Positions 17,605 through 27,716 of a stretch of 64,000 nucleotides of DNA are shown here, in pieces. The notes under the pieces are model-generated. The model saw only the letters and a program-made list of their open reading frames with translations, did not search any database and was not told where the DNA came from. Source of the DNA: CAWHNT01 sp963830775 (GTDB lineage Bacteria; Pseudomonadota; Alphaproteobacteria; Geminicoccales; Geminicoccaceae); contig CAWHNT010000047.1 in NCBI GenBank assembly GCA_963830775.1, positions 744,001 to 808,000 of the forward strand, read 5' to 3'. The translations under genes and the position numbers were made by a program. Positions within the stretch are counted from its first letter, which is position 1; the number at the start of each line of letters is the position of its first letter.

Positions 17605-17843
17605 ACCGGCTTGCCGAGGTCGATCTGGTTCGAGTTGGTGGCAATCCCGACGCCGGCACCGGCGCCGGCCCCGACCAGGGCTCCCGTCACGACCCCGATC
17701 GGCCCGAGCAGGGCTCCGGCCCCAGCTCCGGCCAGGGCGCCGACGCCGGCGCCCGTGGCAGTCCGGTCGACCCGGTTGCTGCCGCAGCCGGCAAGTGCCA
17801 GCGCAAGGCCGGCCAGCGTCGCCATGGAGAGGAGCCGCCGCAT
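17595..17843 (-). CDS. Small glycine-zipper lipoprotein
   Basis: 82 residues. A lipoprotein signal peptide (LAGLALALAGCGSN) places the lipidated Cys at about residue 21. The mature part is almost entirely Gly/Ala/Val repeats (GAGVGALAGAGAGALLG) typical of glycine-zipper envelope proteins such as the OsmB/SlyB type, then NQIDLGKPVYR. It probably lies in the outer membrane, with a structural or stress role. No partner gene is evident. Confidence 0.75.
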   Translation of the reverse strand: MRRLLSMATLAGLALALAGCGSNRVDRTATGAGVGALAGAGAGALLGPIGVVTGALVGAGAGAGVGIATNSNQIDLGKPVYR

Positions 17844-17955
17844 CAGTCTTTCCCTTCGGCCTGGATAATCCCCGGCGGCTCAACGCCCGAGCCGAGCCGA
17901 AGCTCCTCGAGCTCGCGCGGCGATGCGCGCCTGCGGCAGAGCCGCAACGTCCGTC

Positions 17956-20900
17956 CTATTCCGCCGCCTGCAGCACGGCTGTCCCGCTCCGGAACGCCTC
18001 CAGAAGCTCGGCCTCGCGTGCCTTGGCGGCAGCAAGGTTGGCCTCCTTCACGTGCCCGAACCCGCGGATGCGCTGCGGCAGCGACGCCAGCTCCACCGCC
18101 AGCCCGTGATTGTCGGCTGCGAGCCGGCCGGTCAGCTCCTCCAGCAGCTTCTCGTACTCCCCGATCAGCCGCCGCTCGGTCCGTCGCTCCGCCGTCCAGC
18201 CGAACGGGTCGATGGCCGTGCCCCGCAGCCGCTTCAGCCGTGCCAGCAGCCCGAAAGCGCGCAGCATCCACGGCCCGTATTGCCGCTTGCGCAGGTGGCC
18301 GGTCACGGGATCGCGCGGCGCCAGGAGAGGGGGGGCCAGGTGGATCTCGAGCCTGTCCCAACCCTCGAACTCGGCGGCGAGCTGCCTGGTGAAGGCTCCA
18401 TCCGTGTAGAGCCGCGCCACCTCGTACTCGTCCTTGTAGGCCATGAGCTTGAAGAGGTTGCGGGCGACCGCCTCGGCGAGCTCGCTCCGCCCCGCCACCC
18501 GCCGCTCGGCGTCGCGGACCCGCGCCACCGCCTGCCGGTAACGCGCCGCATAGGCTTCGTCCTGGTAGGCCGTCAGGAAGGCGGCCCGGTGCTCGATCAG
18601 CTCGTCCAGCGTCCGGGTCCGTGGCCGCTCGGGCTCGCCGGCCCGGACCACCGCCTCGACGGCGGCCGGGATCGTGCGCCGCCCGCCGGCCCCAGACGAA
18701 CGCCTGCCGGTTCAGGGAGACCGCGACGCCGTTGAGCTCGATCGCGCGCTCGATCAACTCGCGGGTCAGAGGGATGAGGCCCCGCTGCCAGGCAAAGCCG
18801 ACCATGAAGAGGTTGGTGGCGATCGCATCGCCGGTGAGCCTGGTGGCGAGCCGCGTGGCATCGACCAGCTCGACCTGCCCCTCGCCCGCCGCGTCGACCA
18901 GCGCCTGCCGCAGCTTCTTGCCCGGGAAGAGGAGGTCGGGGTTCCGGGTGAAGGCCCCCGTCATCACCTCCTCGCTGTTGGCGATGACGCGCGTGACCCC
19001 CGCACCCACGGTGGGCAGCGCCGTGCGCCCGGCAGCGACCACGAGGTCGCAGCCCAGCAGGAGCGACTGCGCCGCCGGCCGCCACGCGCGGGCTGCCGGT
19101 CCGGTCGGCCTCCGGCGCCAGCTTGATGTGGCTGACGACGGCACCGCCCTTCTGCGCCAGGCCCACCATGTCGAGGGCGACCACGCCCTTGCCCTCGAGA
19201 TGGGCCGCCATCCCGAGCAGGGCCGCAATGGTGATCACGCCGGTGCCGCCCACGCCGGTGACCACGATCCCGTAGGTATCGGTCAACTCCGGCAACACGG
19301 GCTCGGGCAGGACCGGGAAGGGGCCTTCCCGGCCACCGACCCCGCCCCGCCGCAGGCGCCCGCCATGGACGGTCACGAACGAGGGGCAGAAGCCCTTGAG
19401 GCAGGAGAAGTCCTTGTTGCAGGCCGACTGGTCGATCCGCCGCTTGCGCCCCAGCTCGGTCTCGACCGGCTGCACCGCGACGCAGTTCGACTGCACGCCG
19501 CAGTCGCCGCAGCCCTCGCAGACCAGCTCGTTGATCACCACCCGGCGGTCCGGGTCCGGGAACTCGCCCCGCTTGCGCCGGCGCCGCTTCTCGGCGGCAC
19601 AGGTCTGGTCGTAGATCAGGGCCGAGACGCCGGGCACGGTACGGAGCTGCCGCTGGACGGCGTCGAGCTCGTCCCGGTGATGCACCCGCATGCCGGCGGG
19701 AAAGGCGGTCCCCAACGGGTACTTGTCCGGCTCGTCGGTGACGACGACGATCGTCTCCACGCCCTCGGACTCGAGCAGCCGCGCCACCTGCGGCACGGCG
19801 AGGTTGGCGGTCTCCATCTTCTGCCCGCCGGTCATGGCGACGGCGTCGTTGTAGAGGATCTTGAAGGTGATGTTGGCACCGGCGGCCTTGGCGGCCCGGA
19901 CTGCCAGCGACCCCGAATGGTAGAAGGTGCCGTCGCCGACATTCTGGAACATGTGCTGGCGCGTGCTGAACGGCGCCTGGCCCAGCCAGGATGCACCCTC
20001 GCCGCCCATCTGGGTGAAGCCGGTGGTCTCCCGGCCCATCCAGGTGGTCATGAAGTGGCAGCCGATCCCGGCCGTGGCGACCGAGCCCTCGGGCACGCGG
20101 GTCGAGCTGTTGTGCGGGCAGCCGGGGCAGAACCAGGGCAGGCGCACCAGCGCCGCCGGGTTGCCGGCCAGCATCGCCCGGCGCCGCTCCAGCTCCGGCA
20201 GGCGGGCCTGGAGCTCAAGCGTCGCCGGTCCGGGCCACGATCCGCCGGGCCAGGGCCAGCGCAATCTGCAGGGCGTCGAGCTGGCCGTGCGACTGGAAGA
20301 GGATGCTGCCTTCCTCGTCCTCCTTGCCGATGACGCGCGGCCGATGCGGGGCGTTGTAGAGCAGCTCCTTGGCCTGGCTCTCGATCAGCCCGCGCTTCTC
20401 CTCGACCACGACGACCAGCTCGGTGCCGGCAACCGCCGCCTGGAGGGCCTGCGGCTCGAGCGGGAAGGTCATGCCGACCTTGTAGACGCGCAGGCCCAGC
20501 GCCCGGGCACGGGGCTCGTCGATCCCCAGCTCGTCCAGCGCCGCCACCACGTCCTGCCAGCTCTTCCCCGTCGTCACGAGCGTGAGCCAGTCGCCTTCCG
20601 CCCCACCCAGCACCACCCGGTCGATCCGGTTGGCCCGGGCAAAGGCGCGCGCGGCGTCGAGCTTGTGGACATGCAGCAGCCGCTCGACCTCCAGCGCCAG
20701 CGGCGGCCAGGGCTGCTCCGGATAGGCGCGGACCGACAGCCCACCGGGCGGAGGCACGTAGTCGCCCGGCAACAGAACCGTGGGCCGGGCCGGCCCGACG
20801 TCGACGGAGGCCGTGCTCTCGACCGTGTCGTGGATGCACTTGAGCGCCACCCAGGCGCCCGAGAAGCGCGACATGGCGATCCCGAGCAGGCCGAACTCCA

Positions 20901-21441
20901 GGATCTCCTGCACGCCCGAAGGGTTCAGCACCGGCACCATGGCGTCGACCATCGCGTACTCGCTCTGGTGCGCCGTGGTGGAGCTCTCGCAGATATGGTC
21001 GTCGCCCAGGAGGCACAGCACGCCGCCCAGGGGGGCCGTGCCGAACAGGTTGCCGTGCCGGATCGCGTCGCCGCTGCGGTCGACGCCGGGCCCCTTGCCG
21101 TACCAGATCGCGAACACGCCGTCGTAGCGGCCGTCGCCCGCCAGCCCCACCTGCTGCGTGCCCTGGCAGGCGGTGGCCGCGAGGTCCTCGTTCACGCCCG
21201 GCTGGTGGACGACATGGTGCTCGTCGAGCAGCCGCTTCGCCCGCGCCAGCTGCTGGTCGTAGGCGCCAAGTGGCGAGCCGCGATAGCCGGTGACGTAGCC
21301 GGCCGTGTTCCTCCCTGCCGCGAGATCCCGCCGCCGCTGCTCCAGCGGCAGCCGCACCAGGGCCTGCACGCCGGTCATGAACACCCGGCCCTCGTCCAGC
21401 CGGTACTTGTCGTCGAGCGTCACCTCGCGAAGCTGCGCCAC
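17956..21441 (-). CDS. Indolepyruvate ferredoxin oxidoreductase (fused), three frame breaks
   Basis: About 1160 residues after removing extra bases near 20218, 19073 and 18685, which is the usual length of the single-chain enzyme. The N-terminal third has YVTGYRGSPLGAYD and GKGPGVDRSGDA (pyrimidine-binding and transketolase-like part). The middle has CPGCPHNSSTRVPEGS for thiamine diphosphate, TGGQKMETANL and the cluster motif CEGCGDCGVQSNC. The gamma-like domain follows with GVGGTGVITIAALLG. It oxidises aryl or branched 2-oxo acids to acyl-CoA with ferredoxin reduction, in amino-acid catabolism. The start is GTG at 21441. The gene stands alone on the minus strand; the three breaks lose no conserved block. 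Confidence 0.87.
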
Positions 21442-21565
21442 CGTCCCCGCCCCAACATGATCCGCCGGCCAGCTCGTGACATAACCCCTCCCTCAGGAGC
21501 TGGCGAGGGCCACAGGCGCAAGCCTGCCACCGCGCACGGCCTTTTGCGCCGATCCTCATGCCGCT

Positions 21566-21910
21566 ATGTTCCTTGCCATGGCCGAGGTGATCGACACGCT
21601 GGAGATCGCGCACGAGCTGCGCCAAGCCGGGGTTCCCGAGCCCCAGGCGGATGTCATCGCGCGCCAGTTCAAGCGGCGCTACGAGGCAGACCGGCAGGAG
21701 CTGGTCACTCGGCAATATCTCGACATAGCCTTGCAGCATCAGTCAGCAGATTTGGAGAAAAAGATTGAGACCGTCAGGTCAGAGCTGAAGGCCGACATTG
21801 CAGCTTTCAGGGCCGACATGGCCCGACTTGAGCGGGACCTCATCCTCAAGCTCGGCGGGATCGTTACTGTCGCCGTCGCCATCGTCGGCGCCCTGGGCGT
21901 CCTCTTCTAG
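21566..21910 (+). CDS. DUF1640/CCDC90-like coiled-coil membrane protein
   Basis: 114 residues. Residues 8-55 (DTLEIAHELRQAGVPEPQADVI and on) match the start of the DUF1640 family, 60-92 is a coiled coil (LEKKIETVRSELKADIAAF), and the C-terminus is one membrane anchor (GGIVTVAVAIVGALGVLF). The function is unknown; eukaryotic relatives include the mitochondrial MCUR1/CCDC90 proteins. ATGs at 21566 and 21578 are both possible; the second gives the family-typical start. The 124-bp gap upstream holds an 8-bp inverted repeat (GCCAGCTC at 21468, GAGCTGGC at 21497). Confidence 0.72.
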   Translation: MFLAMAEVIDTLEIAHELRQAGVPEPQADVIARQFKRRYEADRQELVTRQYLDIALQHQSADLEKKIETVRSELKADIAAFRADMARLERDLILKLGGIVTVAVAIVGALGVLF

Positions 21911-21973
21911 CCGGGTCTAGACAGCCGGCCCCACGCACACGACCTAACGCACCTCGTGTGGAGGGTTGGCGCC

Positions 21974-22375
21974 ATGGCGCGGGACGTGCGGAACTGGATG
22001 TGGGCCGAGGCCCTGGATCTCCTGGAGCAGGCGGAGCGGGTGCATCGCGCCCAGTTCCGGCCCGGCCCGGCGCGGCATGCTGCCTGCTGGGAGCCTCCGA
22101 TCGACCTGTTCGAGGCCGAAGGCGAGCTGTGGATCCAGGTGGCCTTGCCCGGCGTTTCCAGGGACCAGCTCGAGGTGACGGTGGCCGAGGGCGTGCTCTC
22201 GATTGCCGGCGAGCGCCCGCTGCCGCTGCCGCGCGGTGCCGGCACCATCCACCGGCTGGAGATCCCGCACGGCCGCTTCGAGCGTCGGCTCGGCCTGCCG
22301 CCCGGCCGCTACGAGCTCGGCCGCCGCGACCTGCTGGACGGCTGTCTCACCCTTACCTTGCGCAAGCTTGCCTGA
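21974..22375 (+). CDS. Small heat-shock protein, HSP20 family
   Basis: 133 residues with an alpha-crystallin domain at about 40-125: WEPPIDLFEAEGELWIQVALPGV opens it, LSIAGERPLPLP follows, and LTLTLRK is the end strand. It holds unfolded proteins without ATP. GGAGG lies 9 nt before the ATG. It sits 14 bp before lon, so chaperone and protease are probably co-expressed as a proteostasis pair. No ROSE-type thermometer was recognised upstream. The short N-terminal arm and missing IxI tail may limit oligomer size. Confidence 0.88.
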   Translation: MARDVRNWMWAEALDLLEQAERVHRAQFRPGPARHAACWEPPIDLFEAEGELWIQVALPGVSRDQLEVTVAEGVLSIAGERPLPLPRGAGTIHRLEIPHGRFERRLGLPPGRYELGRRDLLDGCLTLTLRKLA

Positions 22376-22389
22376 GCCGGAGACGTTCG

Positions 22390-24786
22390 ATGGCGGATGA
22401 AGCAATCCAGATGGCCCCGGCGGGTACGCGGGGCGATGCGTCGTCGCTGCCGGCGGACGTGCTGCCGCTGGTGGCGGTGCGCAATGTCGTCCTCTTTCCC
22501 GGCACGGTCCTCCCGGTCACCATGAGCCGCCCGCGCTCGATCGCGGCGGCACAGGCGGCCGTGCGTGCCGAGCGCCCGATCGGCGTCGTCCTGCAGCGCG
22601 AGGAGGAGGTCGAGGACCCGAACCCGCTCGACCTGCACCGGATCGGCACGGTGGCGGCGATCCTGCGCTACGTGACGGCTCCGGACGGCAACCACCACCT
22701 GATCTGCCAGGGCCAGCAGCGCTTCCGGATCCTGGAATATGTCGGCGGCCATCCTTTCCTGGCCGCCCGGGTCGAGCGGTTCGAGGAGCCGGAGGAGCAC
22801 CGGGCCGAGGTCGACGCACGCTTCATGCTGCTGCGCGAGCGGGCGTTGGAGGCCGTCGAGCTCCTGCCGCAGGCGCCGCGCGAGCTCGCGGACACCATCC
22901 GCGGCATCGGCTCGGCCACTTTGCTCGCCGACCTCGTCGCCAGCACCATGGACATCAGCCCGGCCGAGAAGCAGGAGGTGCTGGAGACCCTCGACATCCA
23001 CCGCCGCCTCGACCGCGTGCTGCAGTTCCTGGAGTACCGGCTGAGCGTGCTGCGCCTCACCCGCGAGATCGGGCAGGCGACCCGCACCAACCTGGAGAAG
23101 CGCCAGCGCGAGGTACTGCTCCGCGAGCAGCTCCAGACCATCCGTCGCGAGCTGGGCGAGGAGGAGGGCGGGGCCGCCGAGGCCGAGGAGCTGAGGAAGG
23201 CCGTCGAAGAGGCCGGCATGCCCGAGGAGGTGAAGGAGCAGGCGCTGAAGGAGGTCCGCCGGCTCGAGCGCATGCCCGAGGCCGCGGCCGAGCACGGCAT
23301 GATCCGCTCCTATCTCGACGTGCTGACCGAGCTGCCCTGGTCGAAGGAGACCGAGGACCGGCTCGACATGGCCGAGGCGCGCCGCGTCCTCGACGAGGAC
23401 CACTACAACCTCGACAAGATCAAGCGCCGCATCGTCGAGTACCTGGCGGTGCGCAAGCTGGCGCCGGAGGGCAGGAGCCCGATCCTGTGCTTCGTCGGCC
23501 CGCCCGGCGTCGGCAAGACCAGCCTCGGCCAGAGCATCGCCCGCGCCATGGGCCGCAAGTTCGCCCGTGTCTCGCTGGGCGGCGTGCACGACGAGAGCGA
23601 GATCCGCGGCCACCGGCGCACCTATGTCGGCGCGCTCCCCGGCAACATCATCCAGGCGATCCGCAAGACCGGCACCCGCAATCCCGTGCTGATGCTGGAC
23701 GAGATGGACAAGCTCGGCGTGGGCTTCCACGGCGACCCGTCGGCGGCCCTGCTCGAGGTCCTGGATCCGGAGCAGAACTCCACCTTCCGCGACGCCTATC
23801 TGGCGGTGCCGTTCGACCTCAGCCACGTGCTCTTCATCGGCACGGCCAACATGCTGGACACCATCCCCGGCCCCTTGCGGGACCGGATGGAGGTGATCGA
23901 GCTGCCCTCCTACACCGAGGACGAGAAGGTCGGCATCGCCAGGCGTTTCCTGCTGGCCCGGCAGCTCAAGGCGACCGGTATCACGGCCGAGCAGGTGGAG
24001 ATCACCGACGAGGCCCTGCATGCGCTGGTCCGCGACTACACCCGCGAGGCCGGCGTGCGGAACCTGGAGCGTACGGTGGGGGCGGTTCTGCGCTCACTCG
24101 CGGTGCAGTTCGCGGAAGGTCAGGCGCAGAAGGTGACGATCACGCCGGCCGACCTGCCCCGCATCCTGGGCCCGCGCCGGTTCGAGAACGAGGCGGCCGC
24201 CCGCACCAGCGTCCCCGGCGTGGCGACCGGCCTCGCCTGGACGCCCACCGGCGGCGACATCCTGTTCATCGAGGCCACGCGCATCCCGGGCAAGGGCCAG
24301 CTCATCCTCACCGGCCAGCTCGGTGACGTGATGCGCGAGAGCGTCCAGGCTGCCCTCAGCCTGGTGAAGTCGCGCGCGACCTCGCTCGGGATCGACGAGA
24401 AGATGTTCGAGAAGTCGGATATCCATGTCCACGTCCCGGCCGGTGCCACCCCCAAGGACGGGCCATCGGCTGGCGTGGCCATGTTCACGGCCCTGGCCTC
24501 GCTGATGACCGGCCGCTGCATCCACCACGATGTGGCGATGACCGGCGAGATCTCGCTCCGCGGGCTGGTGCTCCCGGTGGGCGGCATCAAGCAGAAGGTC
24601 GTGGCCGCCCTCGCCGCCGGCATCCGCACCGTCCTCCTCCCCGCCCGCAACCGCAGGGAGCTGGAGGAGATCCCGGAGGACGCCCGCAACCGCCTGCGCT
24701 TCGTCTGGTGCGAGCGGGTCGACGACGTGCTGGCGGCGGCCCTGGAAAGCGAGACCACGGCCGCCATGGCCAGCGCCGCCGCCTGA
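22390..24786 (+). CDS. lon: ATP-dependent Lon protease
   Basis: 798 residues, full length. An N-terminal LON substrate-binding domain (LPLVAVRNVVLFPGTVLPV), a coiled coil around 250-310, an AAA+ module with Walker A GPPGVGKT at residues 370-377 and VLMLDEMDK as Walker B, and a C-terminal serine protease domain with catalytic Ser693 in KDGPSAGVAM and Lys736 in GGIKQK. It degrades misfolded and regulatory proteins in the cytosol. It follows HSP20 by 14 bp. A perfect 11-bp hairpin (24793-24818) lies just after the stop. Confidence 0.96.
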   Translation: MADEAIQMAPAGTRGDASSLPADVLPLVAVRNVVLFPGTVLPVTMSRPRSIAAAQAAVRAERPIGVVLQREEEVEDPNPLDLHRIGTVAAILRYVTAPDGNHHLICQGQQRFRILEYVGGHPFLAARVERFEEPEEHRAEVDARFMLLRERALEAVELLPQAPRELADTIRGIGSATLLADLVASTMDISPAEKQEVLETLDIHRRLDRVLQFLEYRLSVLRLTREIGQATRTNLEKRQREVLLREQLQTIRRELGEEEGGAAEAEELRKAVEEAGMPEEVKEQALKEVRRLERMPEAAAEHGMIRSYLDVLTELPWSKETEDRLDMAEARRVLDEDHYNLDKIKRRIVEYLAVRKLAPEGRSPILCFVGPPGVGKTSLGQSIARAMGRKFARVSLGGVHDESEIRGHRRTYVGALPGNIIQAIRKTGTRNPVLMLDEMDKLGVGFHGDPSAALLEVLDPEQNSTFRDAYLAVPFDLSHVLFIGTANMLDTIPGPLRDRMEVIELPSYTEDEKVGIARRFLLARQLKATGITAEQVEITDEALHALVRDYTREAGVRNLERTVGAVLRSLAVQFAEGQAQKVTITPADLPRILGPRRFENEAAARTSVPGVATGLAWTPTGGDILFIEATRIPGKGQLILTGQLGDVMRESVQAALSLVKSRATSLGIDEKMFEKSDIHVHVPAGATPKDGPSAGVAMFTALASLMTGRCIHHDVAMTGEISLRGLVLPVGGIKQKVVAALAAGIRTVLLPARNRRELEEIPEDARNRLRFVWCERVDDVLAAALESETTAAMASAAA

Positions 24787-24792
24787 TCCCGC

Positions 24793-24818
24793 GGCGGAGG
24801 TGCTCCGGCACCTCCGCC
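24793..24818 (+). terminator. Perfect hairpin after lon
   Basis: GGCGGAGGTGC-TCCG-GCACCTCCGCC: an 11-bp perfect stem with a 4-nt loop, starting 6 bp after the lon stop. No T run follows, so it may act as a 3'-end stabiliser or with Rho rather than as a classic intrinsic terminator. Confidence 0.6.
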
Positions 24819-25397
24819 AGGCGGCCGCCGAGGCCGCAGCGCCTGTGCCGCCCGCCCAGGCGCCCGCCTTTCCGCCCGGCGTGGCCATCCGCGTCCCGCC
24901 GCCTTCAGGCTTCGCTACGGTTGAGGCGGGGCGGTGCCCCACGCCACATGCTCCATGGCCGTCGTGCTACCTCGTTTGAGAGTCCACTAGTCAACGACCT
25001 CCTTCATGCATCGTCCTTGGTCTAGTCATCACTGACGAAGTATTGTTCCGCGATCGAGATCAGGTAGCCAAAGTACTGGTTTAGAGACGTTAACCTAAAA
25101 TATAATGAAAATTCCTTGAACCACCCCACAGGTTGGCTCATAGCCCACGCCGCAGATGGCGATCGACGCAGAAGCATACCGCAAATGGCTGAGGGTTACG
25201 GTTAATTTGCCTTGGTAGCTTTGGCGTTGGTGCGGGAGGGGCCAGTGGTTCTACTGCTGTGACATGGTGAGCGGCGCAGAGGGCCGGCATGGCCGCCATA
25301 CGCCGGTCGGACGCCAAAGGCAGCGCCCGCTTCTTCCGCCCGGAGGCCCGCGAGGGTCTCGCCTCCAGCGCAACCCTTCGTGGACGGCACGAGGACC
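24819..25397. other. AT-richer intergenic region ahead of the exopolysaccharide locus
   Basis: About 580 bp without a convincing gene. The part from 24950 to 25260 is clearly less GC-rich than its surroundings and contains GTTAACCTAAAATATAATG (from 25089), with a CtrA-like TTAACC and a TATAAT-like sequence. This is the likely promoter and control region for the 14-kb plus-strand locus that follows. A stretch just after the hairpin could encode a short Ala/Pro-rich peptide, but no start or family supports it. Confidence 0.45.
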
Positions 25398-26553
25398 ATG
25401 AGCATCGACATGGGCTTGAAGGAGAGATTGCGCCCCGGGTCCGACGACCATGTCGGCCAGACCGGCGCAGTCTCCATGCTGGCGGCGGCACCCGTGCTCC
25501 GCGGGGTGCGGGTGGGTGTGATCGGCTGCGGCTACTGGGGCTCCAAGCATGTTCGCGTCCTGAGCGGGCTCGCCGGGGTCGGCGGGGTCGCGGTGATCGA
25601 CCCCGATCCCCGCATCCGCGGGGCGATCACCGAGCGCCTTCCCGGCCGTCCGTGGCTTCCCCGATCTCGCCTCGGCCCTGCCGCATGTCGATGCCGCGGT
25701 CGTGGCCACCCCGCCCCGCAACCATGCCGAGGTCGCCCTCCAGGCGCTGCGGGCCGGCAAGCACGTGCTGGTCGAGAAGCCGATCACCACCACGCTCGTC
25801 GATGCCCGCCTCCTTGCCGCCGAGGCCCGCCGGGCCGGCGTGATCCTGATGGCCGGGCACACCTTCGAGTTCAATCCCGCCGTGCGCGAGCTGCGCCGGC
25901 GCATGGACCAGGGCGAGCTCGGCGAGATCTATTACATCCACTCCGCCCGCCTGAACCTCGGCCTCTACCGGTCCGACGTGAACGTCGTCTGGGACCTGGC
26001 GCCGCACGACATCTCGATCATGAACTATCTCCTGCGCTCGACGCCCACCGTGGTGTCGGCTTGGGGCTCCTCGCATGCCTGCGGCGAGGTGAAGGATCTC
26101 GCCTATGTGCGGCTCCAGTACGCGGCTGTCGGCGTCGTCGGGTATGCCCACGTCTCCTGGCTCGACCCGCGCAAGACGCGCCGCATTACGGTCGTCGGCA
26201 GCCGGAAGATGGCGGTGTACGACGATCTGGCGGACGAGAAGCTGCGCATCTTCGACTGCGGGGTCGAGGGCGGGCTGCCCGGCGAGGGCGTGGTCCCCTA
26301 CGAGCGGCCGATCTCCTACCGCCAGGGCGACATCGTCTCCCCCCGGATCGACGCCGAGGAGCCGCTGGCGGTCGAGGACCGGCACTTCATCGAGTGCATC
26401 CGCGACCGCACCACGCCGGTCAGCGACGCCGCCAGCGGGATCGCCGTGGTGGCGGTCCTCGAGGCGATCGACCGGTCGCTGTCCTCCGGCACACCGTACG
26501 CGGTCGACGGTGCGGGCGAGATCGCCCCGGCCACGATCGCCCGCAGCGCCTGA
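25398..26553 (+). CDS. Gfo/Idh/MocA-type sugar dehydrogenase, frame break near 25647
   Basis: About 384 residues after removing one extra C in CCCGGCCGTCC. A Rossmann domain with VGVIGCGYWGSKHVRVL, the EKPITTT segment that carries the catalytic Lys, and a C-terminal GFO/IDH domain with WDLAPHDISIMNYLL. Such NAD(P)-dependent enzymes oxidise C3 of UDP-HexNAc or similar nucleotide sugars, often just ahead of a DegT aminotransferase, as is the case here 15 bp downstream. The pair therefore suggests production of an amino-sugar nucleotide. The start is uncertain; later ATGs at 25410 and 25476 are possible. Confidence 0.82.
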
Positions 26554-26568
26554 CTGGAGCCGCAGACG

Positions 26569-27705
26569 ATGAGCATCTCCTTCCTCGATCTGGGTGCCAT
26601 GCACGCCGAGCTCCGCCCGGAGCTGGATCTCGTCTGGCAGCGTGTGGTCGACGGCTCGGCCTTCATCGGCGGCGAGGCCGTGGACCGGTTCGAGGCCGAG
26701 TGGGCCGCCTATTGCGGCACCCGGCACTGCGTCGGTCTGAGCGACGGCACCGCGGCCCTGGAGCTGGCGCTGGCGGCCCTGGGCGTCGGTCCAGGCGACG
26801 AGGTGATCGTCCCCGCCAACACCTTCATCGCCACGGTCGAGGCGGTGGCCGCGGTGGGTGCCGTGCCGGTGATGATCGACGTCGACCCGGCCACGCTGCT
26901 GATGACCGGCGAGGCCGTGCGGGCCGCCTGCACGCCGCGGACCGCGGCCGTGATCGCGGTCCACCTCTACGGCCAGCCCGTCGACATGGACGCGATCCGT
27001 GCCGTAGCCGAGCCCGCGGGCATCGCCGTGATCGAGGACGCGGCCCAGGCGCATGGCGCCACCTGGCGCGGTGCGCGGGCAGGCTCGCTGGGCCATGTCG
27101 GCTGCTTCAGCTTCTATCCCGGCAAGAACCTGGGAGCCTTCGGCGACGCCGGCGGCGTCGTCACCGATGATGCCGAGCTGGCCCAGCGCATCCGCTGCCT
27201 CGCCAACCATGGCCGCCCGCGCGGTGCCGCCGAGCAGCACGCGCTCATGGGGCAGAACCACCGCCTGGATGGGCTCCAGGCGGCGATCCTGTCGGTCAAG
27301 CTGCGCCGCTTGGACGCCTGGAACGCCGCCCGTCGGCGGCTGGCACGTCTCTACGGGGAGGCCCTGCAGGGGCTCCCGGTCGAGCCCGTGTTGATCCGGC
27401 CCGAGGCGGTGAGCAGCCATCACCTGGCGGTGGTCCAGGTCCCCCAGCGCGACGAGCTGCGCCGGCTGCTCGCGGCCGAAGGGATCGCCACCGGTGTCCA
27501 TTACGCCATCCCCTGTCACCTCCAGCCCGCCTGCAGCACCTACGCGACGCCGCCACTGCCGGTGGTCGAGCGCGCGGCCGGCCGGCTCCTGTCCCTCCCG
27601 ATGCACCCGCATCTGGCCGATCGGGACGTCGGCCGGGTCGCGTCCGCGCTGGCACGAGCCCTGGACCGGCTCGAGCCGGCGGCCTTCCCCGGCCTCGCCG
27701 CCTGA
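26569..27705 (+). CDS. DegT/DnrJ/EryC1/StrS nucleotide-sugar aminotransferase
   Basis: 378 residues, intact. Family motifs are FIGGEAVDRFE, GLSDGTAALELAL, VPANTFIATVEA, VIEDAAQAHGA and the PLP lysine in FSFYPGKNLGAFGDAG (Lys186), then LANHGR and the ANP-like NHRLDGLQAAIL. It transfers an amino group from glutamate onto a keto sugar nucleotide, most likely the product of the preceding dehydrogenase. It closely resembles the second DegT protein at 55499-56639 (shared VHLYGQPVDMDA), implying two related amino-sugar branches. Confidence 0.9.
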   Translation: MSISFLDLGAMHAELRPELDLVWQRVVDGSAFIGGEAVDRFEAEWAAYCGTRHCVGLSDGTAALELALAALGVGPGDEVIVPANTFIATVEAVAAVGAVPVMIDVDPATLLMTGEAVRAACTPRTAAVIAVHLYGQPVDMDAIRAVAEPAGIAVIEDAAQAHGATWRGARAGSLGHVGCFSFYPGKNLGAFGDAGGVVTDDAELAQRIRCLANHGRPRGAAEQHALMGQNHRLDGLQAAILSVKLRRLDAWNAARRRLARLYGEALQGLPVEPVLIRPEAVSSHHLAVVQVPQRDELRRLLAAEGIATGVHYAIPCHLQPACSTYATPPLPVVERAAGRLLSLPMHPHLADRDVGRVASALARALDRLEPAAFPGLAA

Positions 27706-27716
27706 CGGGGCCGGCC

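Noticed and set aside
24708..25025. Short plus-strand frame overlapping the end of lon
   Set aside because: It is a shadow of the lon 3' end continuing into non-coding DNA, with no family similarity or ribosome-binding site.
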